This document shows, one piece after another, positions 35,776 to 43,896 of a stretch of 64,000 nucleotides of DNA. The first letter of the stretch is position 1. The number at the start of each line of letters is the position of its first letter. This DNA comes from Lysobacterales bacterium. GTDB lineage: Bacteria > Pseudomonadota > Gammaproteobacteria > Xanthomonadales > Wenzhouxiangellaceae. Made by a program: the position numbers and the translations under genes. Location: NCBI GenBank assembly GCA_002722315.1, contig PBLG01000047.1, positions 99,591-163,590 on the forward strand, written 5' to 3'. The notes under the pieces were generated by a model. The model worked only from the letters and a program-made list of their open reading frames with translations. It was not told the origin of the DNA and did no database searches.

Positions 35776-37527
35776 TCAGAACGCCCCCAGGTCGGCCGCG
35801 TCTATCACCTGGTTGCGTCCGGCGCGCTTGGCCCTGTAGAGGGCGTGATCGGCACGTGCGCGCAGCTTCTCCAGGCGCGATTCACGTCGCGACTCGACAA
35901 GCCCGAAACTCAGCGTGACCGCGATCGAATGACCGTTGAATTCCATCGGCCTGATCCGGTCGCGGAATTCACCGATTCGCTGATGCGCCTGGAGCCGGTT
36001 GTGGCCCGGCAGAAAGATCGCGAACTCCTCGCCGCCTATGCGCCCGACGATGCACGGTGCGGGAAACTGCTCCAGCAGCAGCGCACCCAGCCTGCGCAGG
36101 ACCTGGTCGCCGGCCTGGTGCCCGTAGCGGTCGTTGATCTGCTTGAACAGGTCAACATCGGCCGCCACCAGCGAACAGACCTTGCCCCTGGTGCGGTTTT
36201 CGGCCAGTGACTCCTCCACGGCATGATGGAATCTCCGGTGATTGAACACCCGGGTCAGGCCGTCGATTTCCGACAACCGGCGATAACGGCGACGATCGGC
36301 ACGAAAACGCAGCAGCAGACCGACCAGCAGCAGGCCGATCAACCCCAGCATCGTGGTGCCGAGCAGGCGCGTCGATTGCTGCGCGGCCGCGGTCTCCTCG
36401 CGCATCGCGAGCAGCTCTTTCTGCTGGCGAAGCAACTCGAGTTCCTGGTTGCGCCGCTGGTTCTCGAATTCCGCCTGGAGATAGGCAAGCCTGCGCGCGC
36501 GCTGTTCGTCATTGAATCGTTCTGCCGCGTCGCGAAACCGGGAAAGATGCTGCAGGCCCTGGCCGAAACGCCCGCTCCGCTGGTGAATGGCGGCAATCGC
36601 CTCGTGAATCTCCATCAGGCTACGCCAGTTCTCGCGCGATTCGAACTGTTCGACCAGCTCGGTCAGGATCGGCAGAGCCTCCTCGTCCCGGCCGGTGTTC
36701 AGCAGCGCGATGCCAAGCTCCTTCCGCGCCTCCAGTTCACCGTTGAGAAAACCGGTTTCCCGGTTCCGTTCAATCGCGCGCCTGGACCATCCGATTGCCT
36801 CCTCGTGGCGCCCGGCGGCGTTGTACACGCTTCCGATCAGCGTCATGGCGCTTCCCACCGCGACCGGATCGCCGGACTGCTGGGCATGCTCCCAGATCTC
36901 GCGCCTGCGCTCCAGCGCAAACCCGGCAAATCCTGCGCTCCTCTGGACCAGCATCAACGAGTAAATCGAGTTGTAAATCGTTCGCGCGTGGCCGGTTCCC
37001 TTGGCCATGTCCAGGCTTTCGGCAGCGCTCTCGAGCGCAAGGCCATGCTCCCCCACATCCGAGTACAGTCTGGAGACCAGCGTCAGCGCGTCGGCTTTCT
37101 GCCTTGCGTCCTCGATATCCGGGAACAGCCCAAGCGCGCGGGCCATCAGGTCGAACGCGCGATCGTAGTTGTGAATCAGGTAATTGGCGTTGACCGACAG
37201 CTCCAGCGCCCGGAGCCGCCTGGCGGGACTGACCGGCCTGGCGAGAACCTGGTCGAGCAATTCCAGGCCCTCGTCGTAGCGGCCGTCCAGCATCAGGTTT
37301 CGAGCCTCCATGAGCCAGACCCGGGCACGTTGTTCCGTCGAGGCGTCGACCAGCTCCGGTTCCAGCGCATCGATCATCCGTTGTGAAACCGGCCAGGGCT
37401 GGTGAATGTGGACGTGCTCGATCTCGGCAATCCGGTCCGACAACGAATCGGCACCCGGAGGGTCATCGGCAAACGCCGAAGCGGCGATCAGGCAGGTCAA
37501 AAGGAATGAAAGACGTCCCAACCTCAA
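35776..37527 (-). CDS. TPR-containing diguanylate cyclase (GGDEF)
   Basis: 583 residues. A signal peptide (MRLGRLSFLLTCLIAASAFA) leads to a periplasmic TPR sensor region (about 30-330, for example RRAIERNRETGFLNGELEAR), then a coiled coil, one membrane helix (about 390-407, MLGLIGLLLVGLLLRF) and a cytoplasmic GGDEF domain with GGEEF at about 498-502. The usual RxxD inhibitory site just before is absent (PAPCIVGR). It should make cyclic di-GMP in response to a periplasmic ligand sensed by the TPR part, without normal product inhibition. Confidence 0.9.
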   Translation of the reverse strand: MRLGRLSFLLTCLIAASAFADDPPGADSLSDRIAEIEHVHIHQPWPVSQRMIDALEPELVDASTEQRARVWLMEARNLMLDGRYDEGLELLDQVLARPVSPARRLRALELSVNANYLIHNYDRAFDLMARALGLFPDIEDARQKADALTLVSRLYSDVGEHGLALESAAESLDMAKGTGHARTIYNSIYSLMLVQRSAGFAGFALERRREIWEHAQQSGDPVAVGSAMTLIGSVYNAAGRHEEAIGWSRRAIERNRETGFLNGELEARKELGIALLNTGRDEEALPILTELVEQFESRENWRSLMEIHEAIAAIHQRSGRFGQGLQHLSRFRDAAERFNDEQRARRLAYLQAEFENQRRNQELELLRQQKELLAMREETAAAQQSTRLLGTTMLGLIGLLLVGLLLRFRADRRRYRRLSEIDGLTRVFNHRRFHHAVEESLAENRTRGKVCSLVAADVDLFKQINDRYGHQAGDQVLRRLGALLLEQFPAPCIVGRIGGEEFAIFLPGHNRLQAHQRIGEFRDRIRPMEFNGHSIAVTLSFGLVESRRESRLEKLRARADHALYRAKRAGRNQVIDAADLGAF

Positions 37528-37641
37528 CTCCGAGCTCCTGAAGATTTCCGCGAATCACGATTGCCGGCCGCCTCCGCCGACGATGTCGGAATTCCAGCGT
37601 ACCCCGCTGAAAGATACAGGATTCAGGGCGCCGCGACAGGA

Positions 37642-38676
37642 TCAGGGCGCTTTTGATCGACTCTGGGATTTTTCCGGTTTTGATTCCAGGCAGCCTCGGA
37701 AGACCGCGTAAAGGAGGACATGCGGGACGGTCAATGCCGCCAGGCCGCAGAAAACGACCTGCGCCAGCGCTTCACGGCCGATGGCATCACTCGTTTCGAG
37801 ACCGGAGAGCAGCACCCAGCCGATCATGCCCAGCGCGAGCGCGCCAAGCGTGGCGGGCCACAGGCGCGAGGCCCATTGGCCCGGGGACCAGTCCCGCCAG
37901 GGGCCGTGCGAGCGGGCGGCCATGTCCAGCAGGTGACCGAAGCTGTGGAGCAGGCAGAAGTAAGCGGCAAACGCGATCAGGGGCGGCAGCAGGAGCATCG
38001 ACGCCACCAGTACACCGGGGCCCGCCAGCTGAAATCGCCGGCCGCAATCGCCCTCGATGTGCATTCGAGCCACGTGCATGCCCGCGCCGACCAGCCAGAT
38101 CGCGATCAGCGGCTGCGCCAGCCAGTTCAGGATTTCGGCGAGCACGCTCTGTTCCACGCCCGTCAGCCAGCCGAAGATCAGCGCGACTTCCGCCGGATGG
38201 GCTGCGACCGGACCCAGCACCGGTATGGCGCCGAATACGCTGATCGAGAGCCCGTCACTTCTGCCGGCGAACGCATAGGCATCCTGCTCGCCGAAATGCA
38301 GCACCGAGATCAGCAGGAATCCGGCCAGCGTCGCCAGCGGCGCGAATACCCAGCATGCAATCACGATCGCCATGACGGCAAGGTAGGAGAAGACGAACAG
38401 CACGCGCCCCGACCTTCCGAGCCGATCGCGCATGACGATATCGCCGACCCAGGGATCCAGGCCGCCGTGCATGACGCCCAGCAGCGCGATCGGAAGGGCG
38501 ACAAGCGCCAGTTGCGATTCCACCGCCAGCGTGCCCAGGAGGCTGCCGGCGGGCAACAGAGCGATCAGCACGACCAGGCCGATGCGAAGATGGATCTGGC
38601 GCAGTTCCAGTCCGGACTCGGAGGCCCGACTCCGGATCGGTTCGGTGAGGCTGGTTTCGAACTCGGTCGGTGTCAT
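37642..38676 (-). CDS. blh: Brp/Blh-family beta-carotene 15,15'-dioxygenase
   Basis: 344 residues, a polytopic membrane enzyme. Family histidines are seen in GVMHGGLDPWVGD, SVLHFGEQDAY, GMHVARMHIEGD and CLLHSFGHLLDM; these bind the catalytic iron. It cleaves beta-carotene to two retinal molecules, the chromophore of the rhodopsin encoded upstream on the same strand. Its ATG (38676) overlaps the stop of the small hydrophobic ORF at 38673-38861 as ATGA and has no clear ribosome-binding site of its own, so translation is probably coupled. Confidence 0.92.
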   Translation of the reverse strand: MTPTEFETSLTEPIRSRASESGLELRQIHLRIGLVVLIALLPAGSLLGTLAVESQLALVALPIALLGVMHGGLDPWVGDIVMRDRLGRSGRVLFVFSYLAVMAIVIACWVFAPLATLAGFLLISVLHFGEQDAYAFAGRSDGLSISVFGAIPVLGPVAAHPAEVALIFGWLTGVEQSVLAEILNWLAQPLIAIWLVGAGMHVARMHIEGDCGRRFQLAGPGVLVASMLLLPPLIAFAAYFCLLHSFGHLLDMAARSHGPWRDWSPGQWASRLWPATLGALALGMIGWVLLSGLETSDAIGREALAQVVFCGLAALTVPHVLLYAVFRGCLESKPEKSQSRSKAP

Positions 38677-38861
38677 CGCTGCAGGAAGAAGAAGAGCCCG
38701 GCCGAACGTTCCGGCCGGGCCATTGTGGTCACGATTGTCGCGGCATTAGTCATGACAACTGTTTTGGCGATTGCTATGACTATCGCTATGACTATTGTTG
38801 TGACTATTGTTGTGACTATTGTTGTGACTATTGTTGTGACTATTGCTATGACAATCGCCAT
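38673..38861 (-). CDS. putative repeat-built hydrophobic peptide between rhodopsin and blh
   Basis: A 62-codon frame with ATG at 38861, only 8 bases after the rhodopsin stop, and GAGG 6 bases upstream. Its stop (38673-38675) overlaps the blh ATG. Residues 1-36 are almost only Ile, Val, Ala and Thr (IVTTIVTTIVTT type), encoded by 12-bp tandem repeats that keep frame; this would form one membrane helix. The tail is MARPERSAGLFFFLQR. It uses many ATA and ACA codons, unlike its neighbours. Spacing and overlap argue for a translated peptide; repeat origin and codon use argue for non-coding spacer DNA. No family is known to me. Confidence 0.45.
   Translation of the reverse strand: MAIVIAIVTTIVTTIVTTIVTTIVIAIVIAIAKTVVMTNAATIVTTMARPERSAGLFFFLQR
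38696..38720 (-). other. strong GC hairpin just upstream of blh
   Basis: GCCCGGCC and GGCCGGGC pair around a GAACGTTC-like centre. In the transcript it is followed by TCTTCTTCTTCC and lies 20 bases before the blh start. It could act as an attenuator or partial terminator between rhodopsin and blh, or affect initiation at blh. The pyrimidine run is broken by C, so full termination is doubtful. Confidence 0.5.
38765..38860. repeat. 12-bp tandem repeat array framed by a 9-bp inverted repeat
   Basis: Seven 12-bp units (38775-38858) vary around TGTGACTATTGT. The three central units are identical and the outer ones carry TATGAC or ATCGC. The array is bounded by TGGCGATTG (38765-38773) and CAATCGCCA (38852-38860), a perfect inverted pair. 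It lies within the rhodopsin-blh spacer and is much AT-richer than its surroundings. Confidence 0.9.
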
Positions 38862-38869
38862 CCGATGCC

Positions 38870-39625
38870 TCAGGCGGCTTCGGAATCGGTCTTGATGACC
38901 GCGATCGTGTAGATCAGCAGTCCGAAGACAGCCTTGGCCACGATGTCGGCAATCGAGTAACCGACCTGGACGGCGGTTTCAGCGCCTGCGCCCGTGAGAC
39001 CCAGCATCGGGAACAGAAAGACCACCGGGTAGAACAGCCAGGCGATGACGGTCAGGTAGCGCGCCGCACTGACCAGGCCGCGTGCAGAAGCCGGCTGGCG
39101 GGCAATCGCGTCGCCGAGACCGATGAACAGCTGGTAGAGAATGATCAGGAACGGGATCATCGAAAGACTCCACCACAGCCAGCGGGTACCGGCGTCGGCG
39201 CTGACTTCACCTGGGTAGCCGAGGATGATCATCAGCGCGGCGAGACCGCCGAGCAGCCATCCCTTGCTGACGGTTTCCTGCTTCGAGAGACGCATGACCA
39301 GCAGCAGTTCGACCAGCAGGAGTGGAACAGTCAACAGCCAGTCTACGTAGCGATAGGCATCGTTGAACGGCTTTCCTGATGCCACGTAGGCGCCATCGAC
39401 CAGTTCGAATGCCGCTCTCCAGTCGAACAGGATCTGCACATAGTGATACAGCGCGATGAAGGTGACCAGTCCGGTGATCGTGATTGCGGTTCTGTATTCC
39501 GGCGCCACTCTGCTTCTTTGCATGAAGAAGAAGATGGTCGCGGCCGCGAAGGCGGCAACCGACAACGAGAATACGTTGAACACCAGGTTGTATTGACCGA
39601 AGCTAAGCGTCGGCAAAGTTTCCAT
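38870..39625 (-). CDS. light-driven proton-pump rhodopsin, xanthorhodopsin-like
   Basis: 251 residues, seven helices. Retinal Lys is K231 (SIADIVAKAVFGLL); the proton acceptor and donor in helix 3 are D95 and E106 with T99 between (YRYVDWLLTVPLLLVELLLV), the DTE set of outward proton pumps; H61 supports D95. The tuning position corresponding to proteorhodopsin L105 is L103, predicting green absorption. Overall it is close to Salinibacter xanthorhodopsin (LPTLSFGQYNLVFN, ILGYPGEVS), but the antenna-site Gly is W152 (TRWLWWSLSMIPF). GAGGG lies 8 bases before the ATG. Light would add to the proton gradient used by TonB and the Mrp system. Confidence 0.96.
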   Translation of the reverse strand: METLPTLSFGQYNLVFNVFSLSVAAFAAATIFFFMQRSRVAPEYRTAITITGLVTFIALYHYVQILFDWRAAFELVDGAYVASGKPFNDAYRYVDWLLTVPLLLVELLLVMRLSKQETVSKGWLLGGLAALMIILGYPGEVSADAGTRWLWWSLSMIPFLIILYQLFIGLGDAIARQPASARGLVSAARYLTVIAWLFYPVVFLFPMLGLTGAGAETAVQVGYSIADIVAKAVFGLLIYTIAVIKTDSEAA

Positions 39626-39836
39626 GTCGTTACCCTCTGTTTATTGTTCGCAACGACCCCATGCCGTTGCGCGTGACACGGAAACTACGCCCGTCGCGTG
39701 AACCCGGACCGCGACCTCTGTGAAACTCGCGAAGACATCCGTGAAACCGGATAACGAAGATCGCAACATGCGCATTTACTGAACAATCACTCGATCCGAT
39801 ACACTGTCCAAAGTCATGCCTTATCGGAGTTGTTCC

Positions 39837-40883
39837 ATGCGCTGCCTCGTAATCAAATCAATCGCCGTCGCTTTCCTGCTTCTTTCCCGGCCAGCGATCT
39901 CCCAGGGCGAAGCGGCACTCGATCAAACTTCCGATGAAGCTCCAATCGCCATCGTGATTCACGGCGGTGCCGGCACGATTTCGCGCGACTCCATGACCGC
40001 CGAACGCGAGCGCGAGATTCGCGGCATTCTCGAGAAAGCCATACGCGCCGGCTACGAGGTGCTGGAGCGCAACGGTGCGGCCATCGATGCGGTCACCGCG
40101 ACAATAACCATTCTCGAGGACGCCCCGCAGTTCAACGCGGGCCGCGGGGCCGTGCTGACCAGCGAATCGCGGGTCGAAATGGATGCATCGATCATGACCG
40201 GGCACGACCTGGGCGCGGGCGCGATTGCCGGCGTGCGCGGCGTCCGGCATCCGATACTGGCCGCGCGGGCCGTGCTGGAGCACTCGCCTCATGTCCTGCT
40301 GGCCGGTAACGGCGCCGAGGCATTCGCCCGCGAACAACGGCTGGAGTTCATGCCGGAATCCTGGTTCCACACGGAGTTTCGCCTCAAGCAGCTTCGCCGG
40401 ATAAAGGCAAGGGAAGCGGCAAAGACCGAATCGGTGGCTTCCGACCATTCGCCCGACGACGAGTGGTTCTCGACGGTCGGCACCGTGGCGCTGGATCGTG
40501 CGGGAAACCTGGCCGCGGGCACCTCGACAGGCGGCACGGCAAACAAGCGTTTCGGCCGCATCGGCGATTCGCCGATCATCGGTGCAGGCACCTATGCCGA
40601 CAATCGAAGCTGCGCCGTTTCGGCCACCGGCCACGGCGAGTATTTCATCCGCCACGTCGTCGCGTACAACATTTGCGCTCGCATGCTGCATGCCGGCGAG
40701 ACGCTCGCCCAAAGCGCCGACGCGGTGGTCAACGGGATACTCGCCGAAGAAGGCGGCGACGGAGGCGTGATTGCACTCGACGCACAGGGAAATATCGCGA
40801 CGCCGTTCAATACGCCGGGAATGTACCGGGCAACCATCGACCGCGAGGGCAATCTTGAGGTCAAGATCTACGGCGACGAGTAG
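39837..40883 (+). CDS. isoaspartyl peptidase/L-asparaginase (N-terminal nucleophile type)
   Basis: 348 residues from ATG 39837, with CGGAG 8 bases upstream and a signal peptide (VAFLLLSRPAISQG); an earlier ATG at 39816 lacks these. IHGGAGTI, the autocleavage site at G215/T216 (STVGTVALD) and GTSTGGTANKRFGRIGDSP define the family. The precursor splits itself and Thr216 becomes the nucleophile. It hydrolyses beta-aspartyl dipeptides and asparagine; export to the periplasm is unlike the cytoplasmic E. coli IaaA. Divergent from the rhodopsin gene. Confidence 0.9.
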   Translation: MRCLVIKSIAVAFLLLSRPAISQGEAALDQTSDEAPIAIVIHGGAGTISRDSMTAEREREIRGILEKAIRAGYEVLERNGAAIDAVTATITILEDAPQFNAGRGAVLTSESRVEMDASIMTGHDLGAGAIAGVRGVRHPILAARAVLEHSPHVLLAGNGAEAFAREQRLEFMPESWFHTEFRLKQLRRIKAREAAKTESVASDHSPDDEWFSTVGTVALDRAGNLAAGTSTGGTANKRFGRIGDSPIIGAGTYADNRSCAVSATGHGEYFIRHVVAYNICARMLHAGETLAQSADAVVNGILAEEGGDGGVIALDAQGNIATPFNTPGMYRATIDREGNLEVKIYGDE

Positions 40884-40922
40884 CCGGGCGCCCGCGCACA
40901 GTTATTCAGAGGTTCCCAAACG

Positions 40923-41105
40923 ATGCTGACGGACTGTCTGACGTTCGAGTGCCCGTGGTGCGGGGAGACCAACCAGGTCGAGGCCGAGCCCGGCGATGCG
41001 GGCCAGTGGCTTGTGCAGGATTGCCAGGTCTGCTGCAGCCCGATCGAAATCAGGCTGCCGGGCCCCGGTCAGCCCGACTTCCAGGTCAGACGCGAAGATG
41101 CCTGA
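40923..41105 (+). CDS. CPXCG-motif cysteine-rich small protein
   Basis: 60 residues with two Cys pairs (CPWCGE and CQVCC), forming a zinc-ribbon-like knuckle. It matches the CPXCG cysteine-rich protein family of proteobacteria, function unknown. It starts 40 bases after the peptidase stop and may share its transcript. Confidence 0.85.
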   Translation: MLTDCLTFECPWCGETNQVEAEPGDAGQWLVQDCQVCCSPIEIRLPGPGQPDFQVRREDA

Positions 41106-41185
41106 CCGGGGAACCTCCGAACAACTCTGCACGAAGCTCGCTCGTTGGGTACCTGGGGCTCGATACGATTCAGGCAGGCAGCTTT

Positions 41186-41255
41186 TGTAGGAGCCTGCTT
41201 GCAGGCGAACAGAAGCGGGGCTCCATAGCCATTCGCCTGCAAGCAGGCTCCTACA
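41186..41255. repeat. REP-like inverted pair (BIME type)
   Basis: TGTAGGAGCCTGCTTGCAGG plus CGAA at 41186-41209 is perfectly inverted at 41232-41255, with a 22-base spacer. The TGTAGGAG start and inner CTGCTTGCAGG palindrome follow the REP sequences known from Pseudomonas and Stenotrophomonas, which are spread by RAYT (REP-associated tyrosine) transposases. It sits between two converging genes. No RAYT gene is in the window. Confidence 0.85.
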
Positions 41256-41292
41256 GAGTGCCAATTATTGTTTCGCTGGCTTGAGCTTGACC

Positions 41293-42168
41293 TCAGGCTG
41301 CGCGCGTGTCGCCGGCCTCGTTACCCTCGCCCAGGCCGAGGTTGCGGCACAGCTTGAGCGATGCCTGCGCTCGGTTGAGCGTGTAGAAGTGAATGCCGGG
41401 CGCACCGAGGTCGATCAGCTTGCGACACAGGTCGGTGATCACGTCCTCGCCGAACTGCCGGATCGACTTGAAATCCTCCTGCTCTTCCCACGCCCTGACG
41501 CGCTTGAATATCCACGTCGGCATATCGGCGCCGCACATCTTCGAGAAGCGCGCCAGCCGCGAATAATTCGTGATCGGCATGATGCCCGGCACGATCGGTA
41601 CCTGTATGTTCAGGCGCGCGCAGTCTTCGAGAAACCGTTCGTAGGCATCGGCGTTGAAGAAGTACTGCGTGATGGCGCTGTCGGCGCCGGCGTCCACCTT
41701 TTCCTTGAAGTGTTTCAGGTCTTCTTCCGGCGACCTGGCTTCCGGATGGTACTCGGGGTAGCAGCCGACCTCGATCTGGAACTGGTCGCCATATCCCTTG
41801 CGGATGTGGCGGACCAGGTCGGTCGCGTAATCGAAGATGCCGCTACCGCCGCCGGAAGGACGGTCGCCTCGCAAGACTACCAGGCGCTCTATCCCGTACT
41901 CGCGATAGGAATCGAGGAGTTCGTCGATGCTGTCGATGTCCTCGGACATGCACGAGATATGGGGTGCGGCCGGTATCCCGGTCTCGCGCTGAATGTTGAA
42001 CACCGTCTCGCGGGTCCTGGAACGCGTCGATCCGCCGGCACCGAAGGTCACCGACATGTACTCCGGCTTCAGTGCCGCAAGCCGGTCGCGCGTGCGTTTG
42101 AACAATTCGACCTGCTCGTCGTTCTTGGGTGGAAAGAATTCGAAGCTGAGCTGGGGGCTAAGAGACAT
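41293..42168 (-). CDS. metF: methylenetetrahydrofolate reductase
   Basis: 291 residues from ATG 42168, matching the family start (LSPQLSFEFFPPKNDEQ); an upstream ATG at 42240 would run through the hairpin at 42203-42261. SVTFGAGGSTRSRT, LVVLRGDRPSGGG and VGCYPEYHPEA carry the FAD and folate contacts. It makes 5-methyltetrahydrofolate for methionine synthesis. Third gene of the metK-ahcY-metF set, so the SAM cycle genes are clustered. Confidence 0.95.
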   Translation of the reverse strand: MSLSPQLSFEFFPPKNDEQVELFKRTRDRLAALKPEYMSVTFGAGGSTRSRTRETVFNIQRETGIPAAPHISCMSEDIDSIDELLDSYREYGIERLVVLRGDRPSGGGSGIFDYATDLVRHIRKGYGDQFQIEVGCYPEYHPEARSPEEDLKHFKEKVDAGADSAITQYFFNADAYERFLEDCARLNIQVPIVPGIMPITNYSRLARFSKMCGADMPTWIFKRVRAWEEQEDFKSIRQFGEDVITDLCRKLIDLGAPGIHFYTLNRAQASLKLCRNLGLGEGNEAGDTRAA

Positions 42169-42202
42169 AGTATTGAATTCGATTGAAGTGAGTTCATCGC
42201 TT

Positions 42203-42261
42203 GGCTTTCGTAAATCGTGACGTGAAGTCGTTTCGTTCATCCGTCACGATTTACGAAAGCC
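42203..42261. promoter_or_regulatory. 20-bp perfect hairpin in the metF leader
   Basis: GGCTTTCGTAAATCGTGACG at 42203-42222 is perfectly inverted at 42242-42261, loop 19 bases. It lies 35 bases upstream of the metF start, between the ahcY terminator hairpin and metF. It may be a leader control element or a repeat insertion. Confidence 0.6.
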
Positions 42262-42269
42262 CTAAAGGG

Positions 42270-42297
42270 ATCCGGGAGGGGATGGCCCCTCCCGGAT
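42270..42297 (-). terminator. hairpin after ahcY, probable terminator
   Basis: A 12-bp perfect stem (ATCCGGGAGGGG with CCCCTCCCGGAT, loop of 4) starts 16 bases after the ahcY stop. Only CCCTTT follows, so termination may be partial, allowing readthrough to metF. Confidence 0.65.
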
Positions 42298-42313
42298 GGT
42301 TCCGATGCGCTGC

Positions 42314-43774
42314 TTAGTAGCGGTAGTGCTCGGGCTTGTACGGACCTTCGACGGTCACGCCGATGTAGTCGGCCTGCTTTTCCGTCATCTCGGTCAGACG
42401 CGCGCCGACCCGCTCCAGGTGCAGACGGGCAACCTTCTCGTCCAGGTGCTTGGGCAGGACGAAGACTTCGTTCTTGTATCGCTCGGGATACTTGAACAGC
42501 TCGATCTGCGCAAGCGTCTGGTTGGTGAACGAGTTCGACATCACGAAGCTCGGATGGCCGGTGGCGCAGCCAAGGTTGACCAGGCGGCCTTCGGCCAGCA
42601 GCGTGATGCACTTGCCGTCCGGGAACGTGATCTGGTCGACCTGCGGCTTGATGTTGTCCCACTCGTACTGACGCAGGCTGGACACGTCGATTTCGTTGTC
42701 GAAATGTCCGATGTTGCAGATGATCGCCTGGTTCTTCATGCGCTGCATGTGATCGTGGCGAATCACGTTGTAGTTGCCGGTGGCGGTGACGATGATGTCG
42801 GCCTGCTCGATGACGCCTTCGTCTTCGATGTTGACCACGCGATAACCTTCCATCGCCGCCTGCAGGGCACAGATCGGATCGATCTCGGTGACCCAGACGT
42901 TGGCCGAGAGCGCTCGAAGCGACTGGGCCGAGCCCTTGCCGACGTCGCCGTAGCCGCAGACGATGGCGATCTTGCCGGCCACCATCACGTCGGTGGCCCG
43001 CTTGATCGCGTCGACCAGCGATTCGCGACAGCCGTACAGGTTGTCGAACTTGCTCTTGGTCACCGAATCATTGACGTTGATCGCGGGGAACTTGAGCGTG
43101 CCTTCCTTCTGCATGCGATAAAGACGGTTCACGCCGGTGGTGGTTTCCTCGGTCACGCCGCGGATGTTCTTCAGCGCTGCCGTGTACCAGCCCGGGTTGG
43201 ACTCGAGGCGCTTCTTGATCGCCTTGAACAGGGCGGCCTCTTCCTCGCTTTCCGGGTTTTCCAGGATCGACGGATCTTCCTCGGCCTGCGCGCCCAGATC
43301 GAGCAGCAGCGTGGCGTCGCCGCCGTCGTCGAGGATCATGTTGGCGGTGCCGCCGTCGGGCCACTGGAAGATGCGATGGGTGAACTCCCAATACTCGGTC
43401 AGGCTCTCGCCCTTGTAAGCAAACACCGGAATGCCCTTCTCCACCATGGCGGCGGCGGCATGATCCTGGGTCGAGTAGATGTTGCACGACGCCCAGCGCA
43501 CTTCCGCGCCGAGTTCGACCAGCGTCTCCATCAGCACGGCGGTCTGGATGGTCATGTGCAGGGATCCCGCGATCCGCGCGCCCTTCAGCGGCTTGTCGGC
43601 GGAGTACTCCTCGCGGGTCTGCATCAGGCCCGGCATTTCGGTTTCGGCGATCTTGATTTCCTTCCGGCCGTAGGCGGCCTGCGACAGATCGGCGACAAGG
43701 TAGTCGTTTTCGGTCGAAGCGATGCTGGAATCGAACAGCACGCCCTTGGTTACGTCTTCTGGCTTGGCACTCAT
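42314..43774 (-). CDS. ahcY: adenosylhomocysteinase
   Basis: 486 residues, the long form with a lid insertion of about 40 residues. [39 protein letters not shown] and the NAD motif [15 protein letters not shown] are conserved; the C-terminus ends KPEHYRY, as in the family. It splits S-adenosylhomocysteine into adenosine and homocysteine, relieving inhibition of methyltransferases. GAGG lies about 8 bases before the ATG. It lies downstream of metK in the same direction. Confidence 0.97.
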   Translation of the reverse strand: MSAKPEDVTKGVLFDSSIASTENDYLVADLSQAAYGRKEIKIAETEMPGLMQTREEYSADKPLKGARIAGSLHMTIQTAVLMETLVELGAEVRWASCNIYSTQDHAAAAMVEKGIPVFAYKGESLTEYWEFTHRIFQWPDGGTANMILDDGGDATLLLDLGAQAEEDPSILENPESEEEAALFKAIKKRLESNPGWYTAALKNIRGVTEETTTGVNRLYRMQKEGTLKFPAINVNDSVTKSKFDNLYGCRESLVDAIKRATDVMVAGKIAIVCGYGDVGKGSAQSLRALSANVWVTEIDPICALQAAMEGYRVVNIEDEGVIEQADIIVTATGNYNVIRHDHMQRMKNQAIICNIGHFDNEIDVSSLRQYEWDNIKPQVDQITFPDGKCITLLAEGRLVNLGCATGHPSFVMSNSFTNQTLAQIELFKYPERYKNEVFVLPKHLDEKVARLHLERVGARLTEMTEKQADYIGVTVEGPYKPEHYRY

Positions 43775-43812
43775 TGGTAAAACCTCAGTATTCGGATTTA
43801 GGGTTCAGGATT

Positions 43813-43896
43813 CAGGATTGAGGATGAAGGACCCGGGAGGCAGCAATCGACCGGTCGGGCGTCGGCTGTTTCCTGGATCCTTCCTCCTGCATCCTG
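43813..43896. repeat. imperfect inverted repeat in the metK-ahcY spacer
   Basis: 43813-43834 (CAGGATTGAGGATGAAGGAC) matches the complement of 43875-43896 at 18 of 22 positions. The left arm is preceded by tandem TTCAGGA copies. It has the look of a low-complexity intergenic repeat and does not fit a known SAM or SAH riboswitch that I can recognise. Confidence 0.55.

Noticed and set aside
38775..38858. CRISPR-like array
   Set aside because: Units are 12 bp and contiguous without unique spacers; no cas genes nearby. It is a minisatellite.
41186..41255. Intrinsic terminator between the CPXCG gene and metF
   Set aside because: Arms are long and match REP-type sequence, with no T-run on either side.
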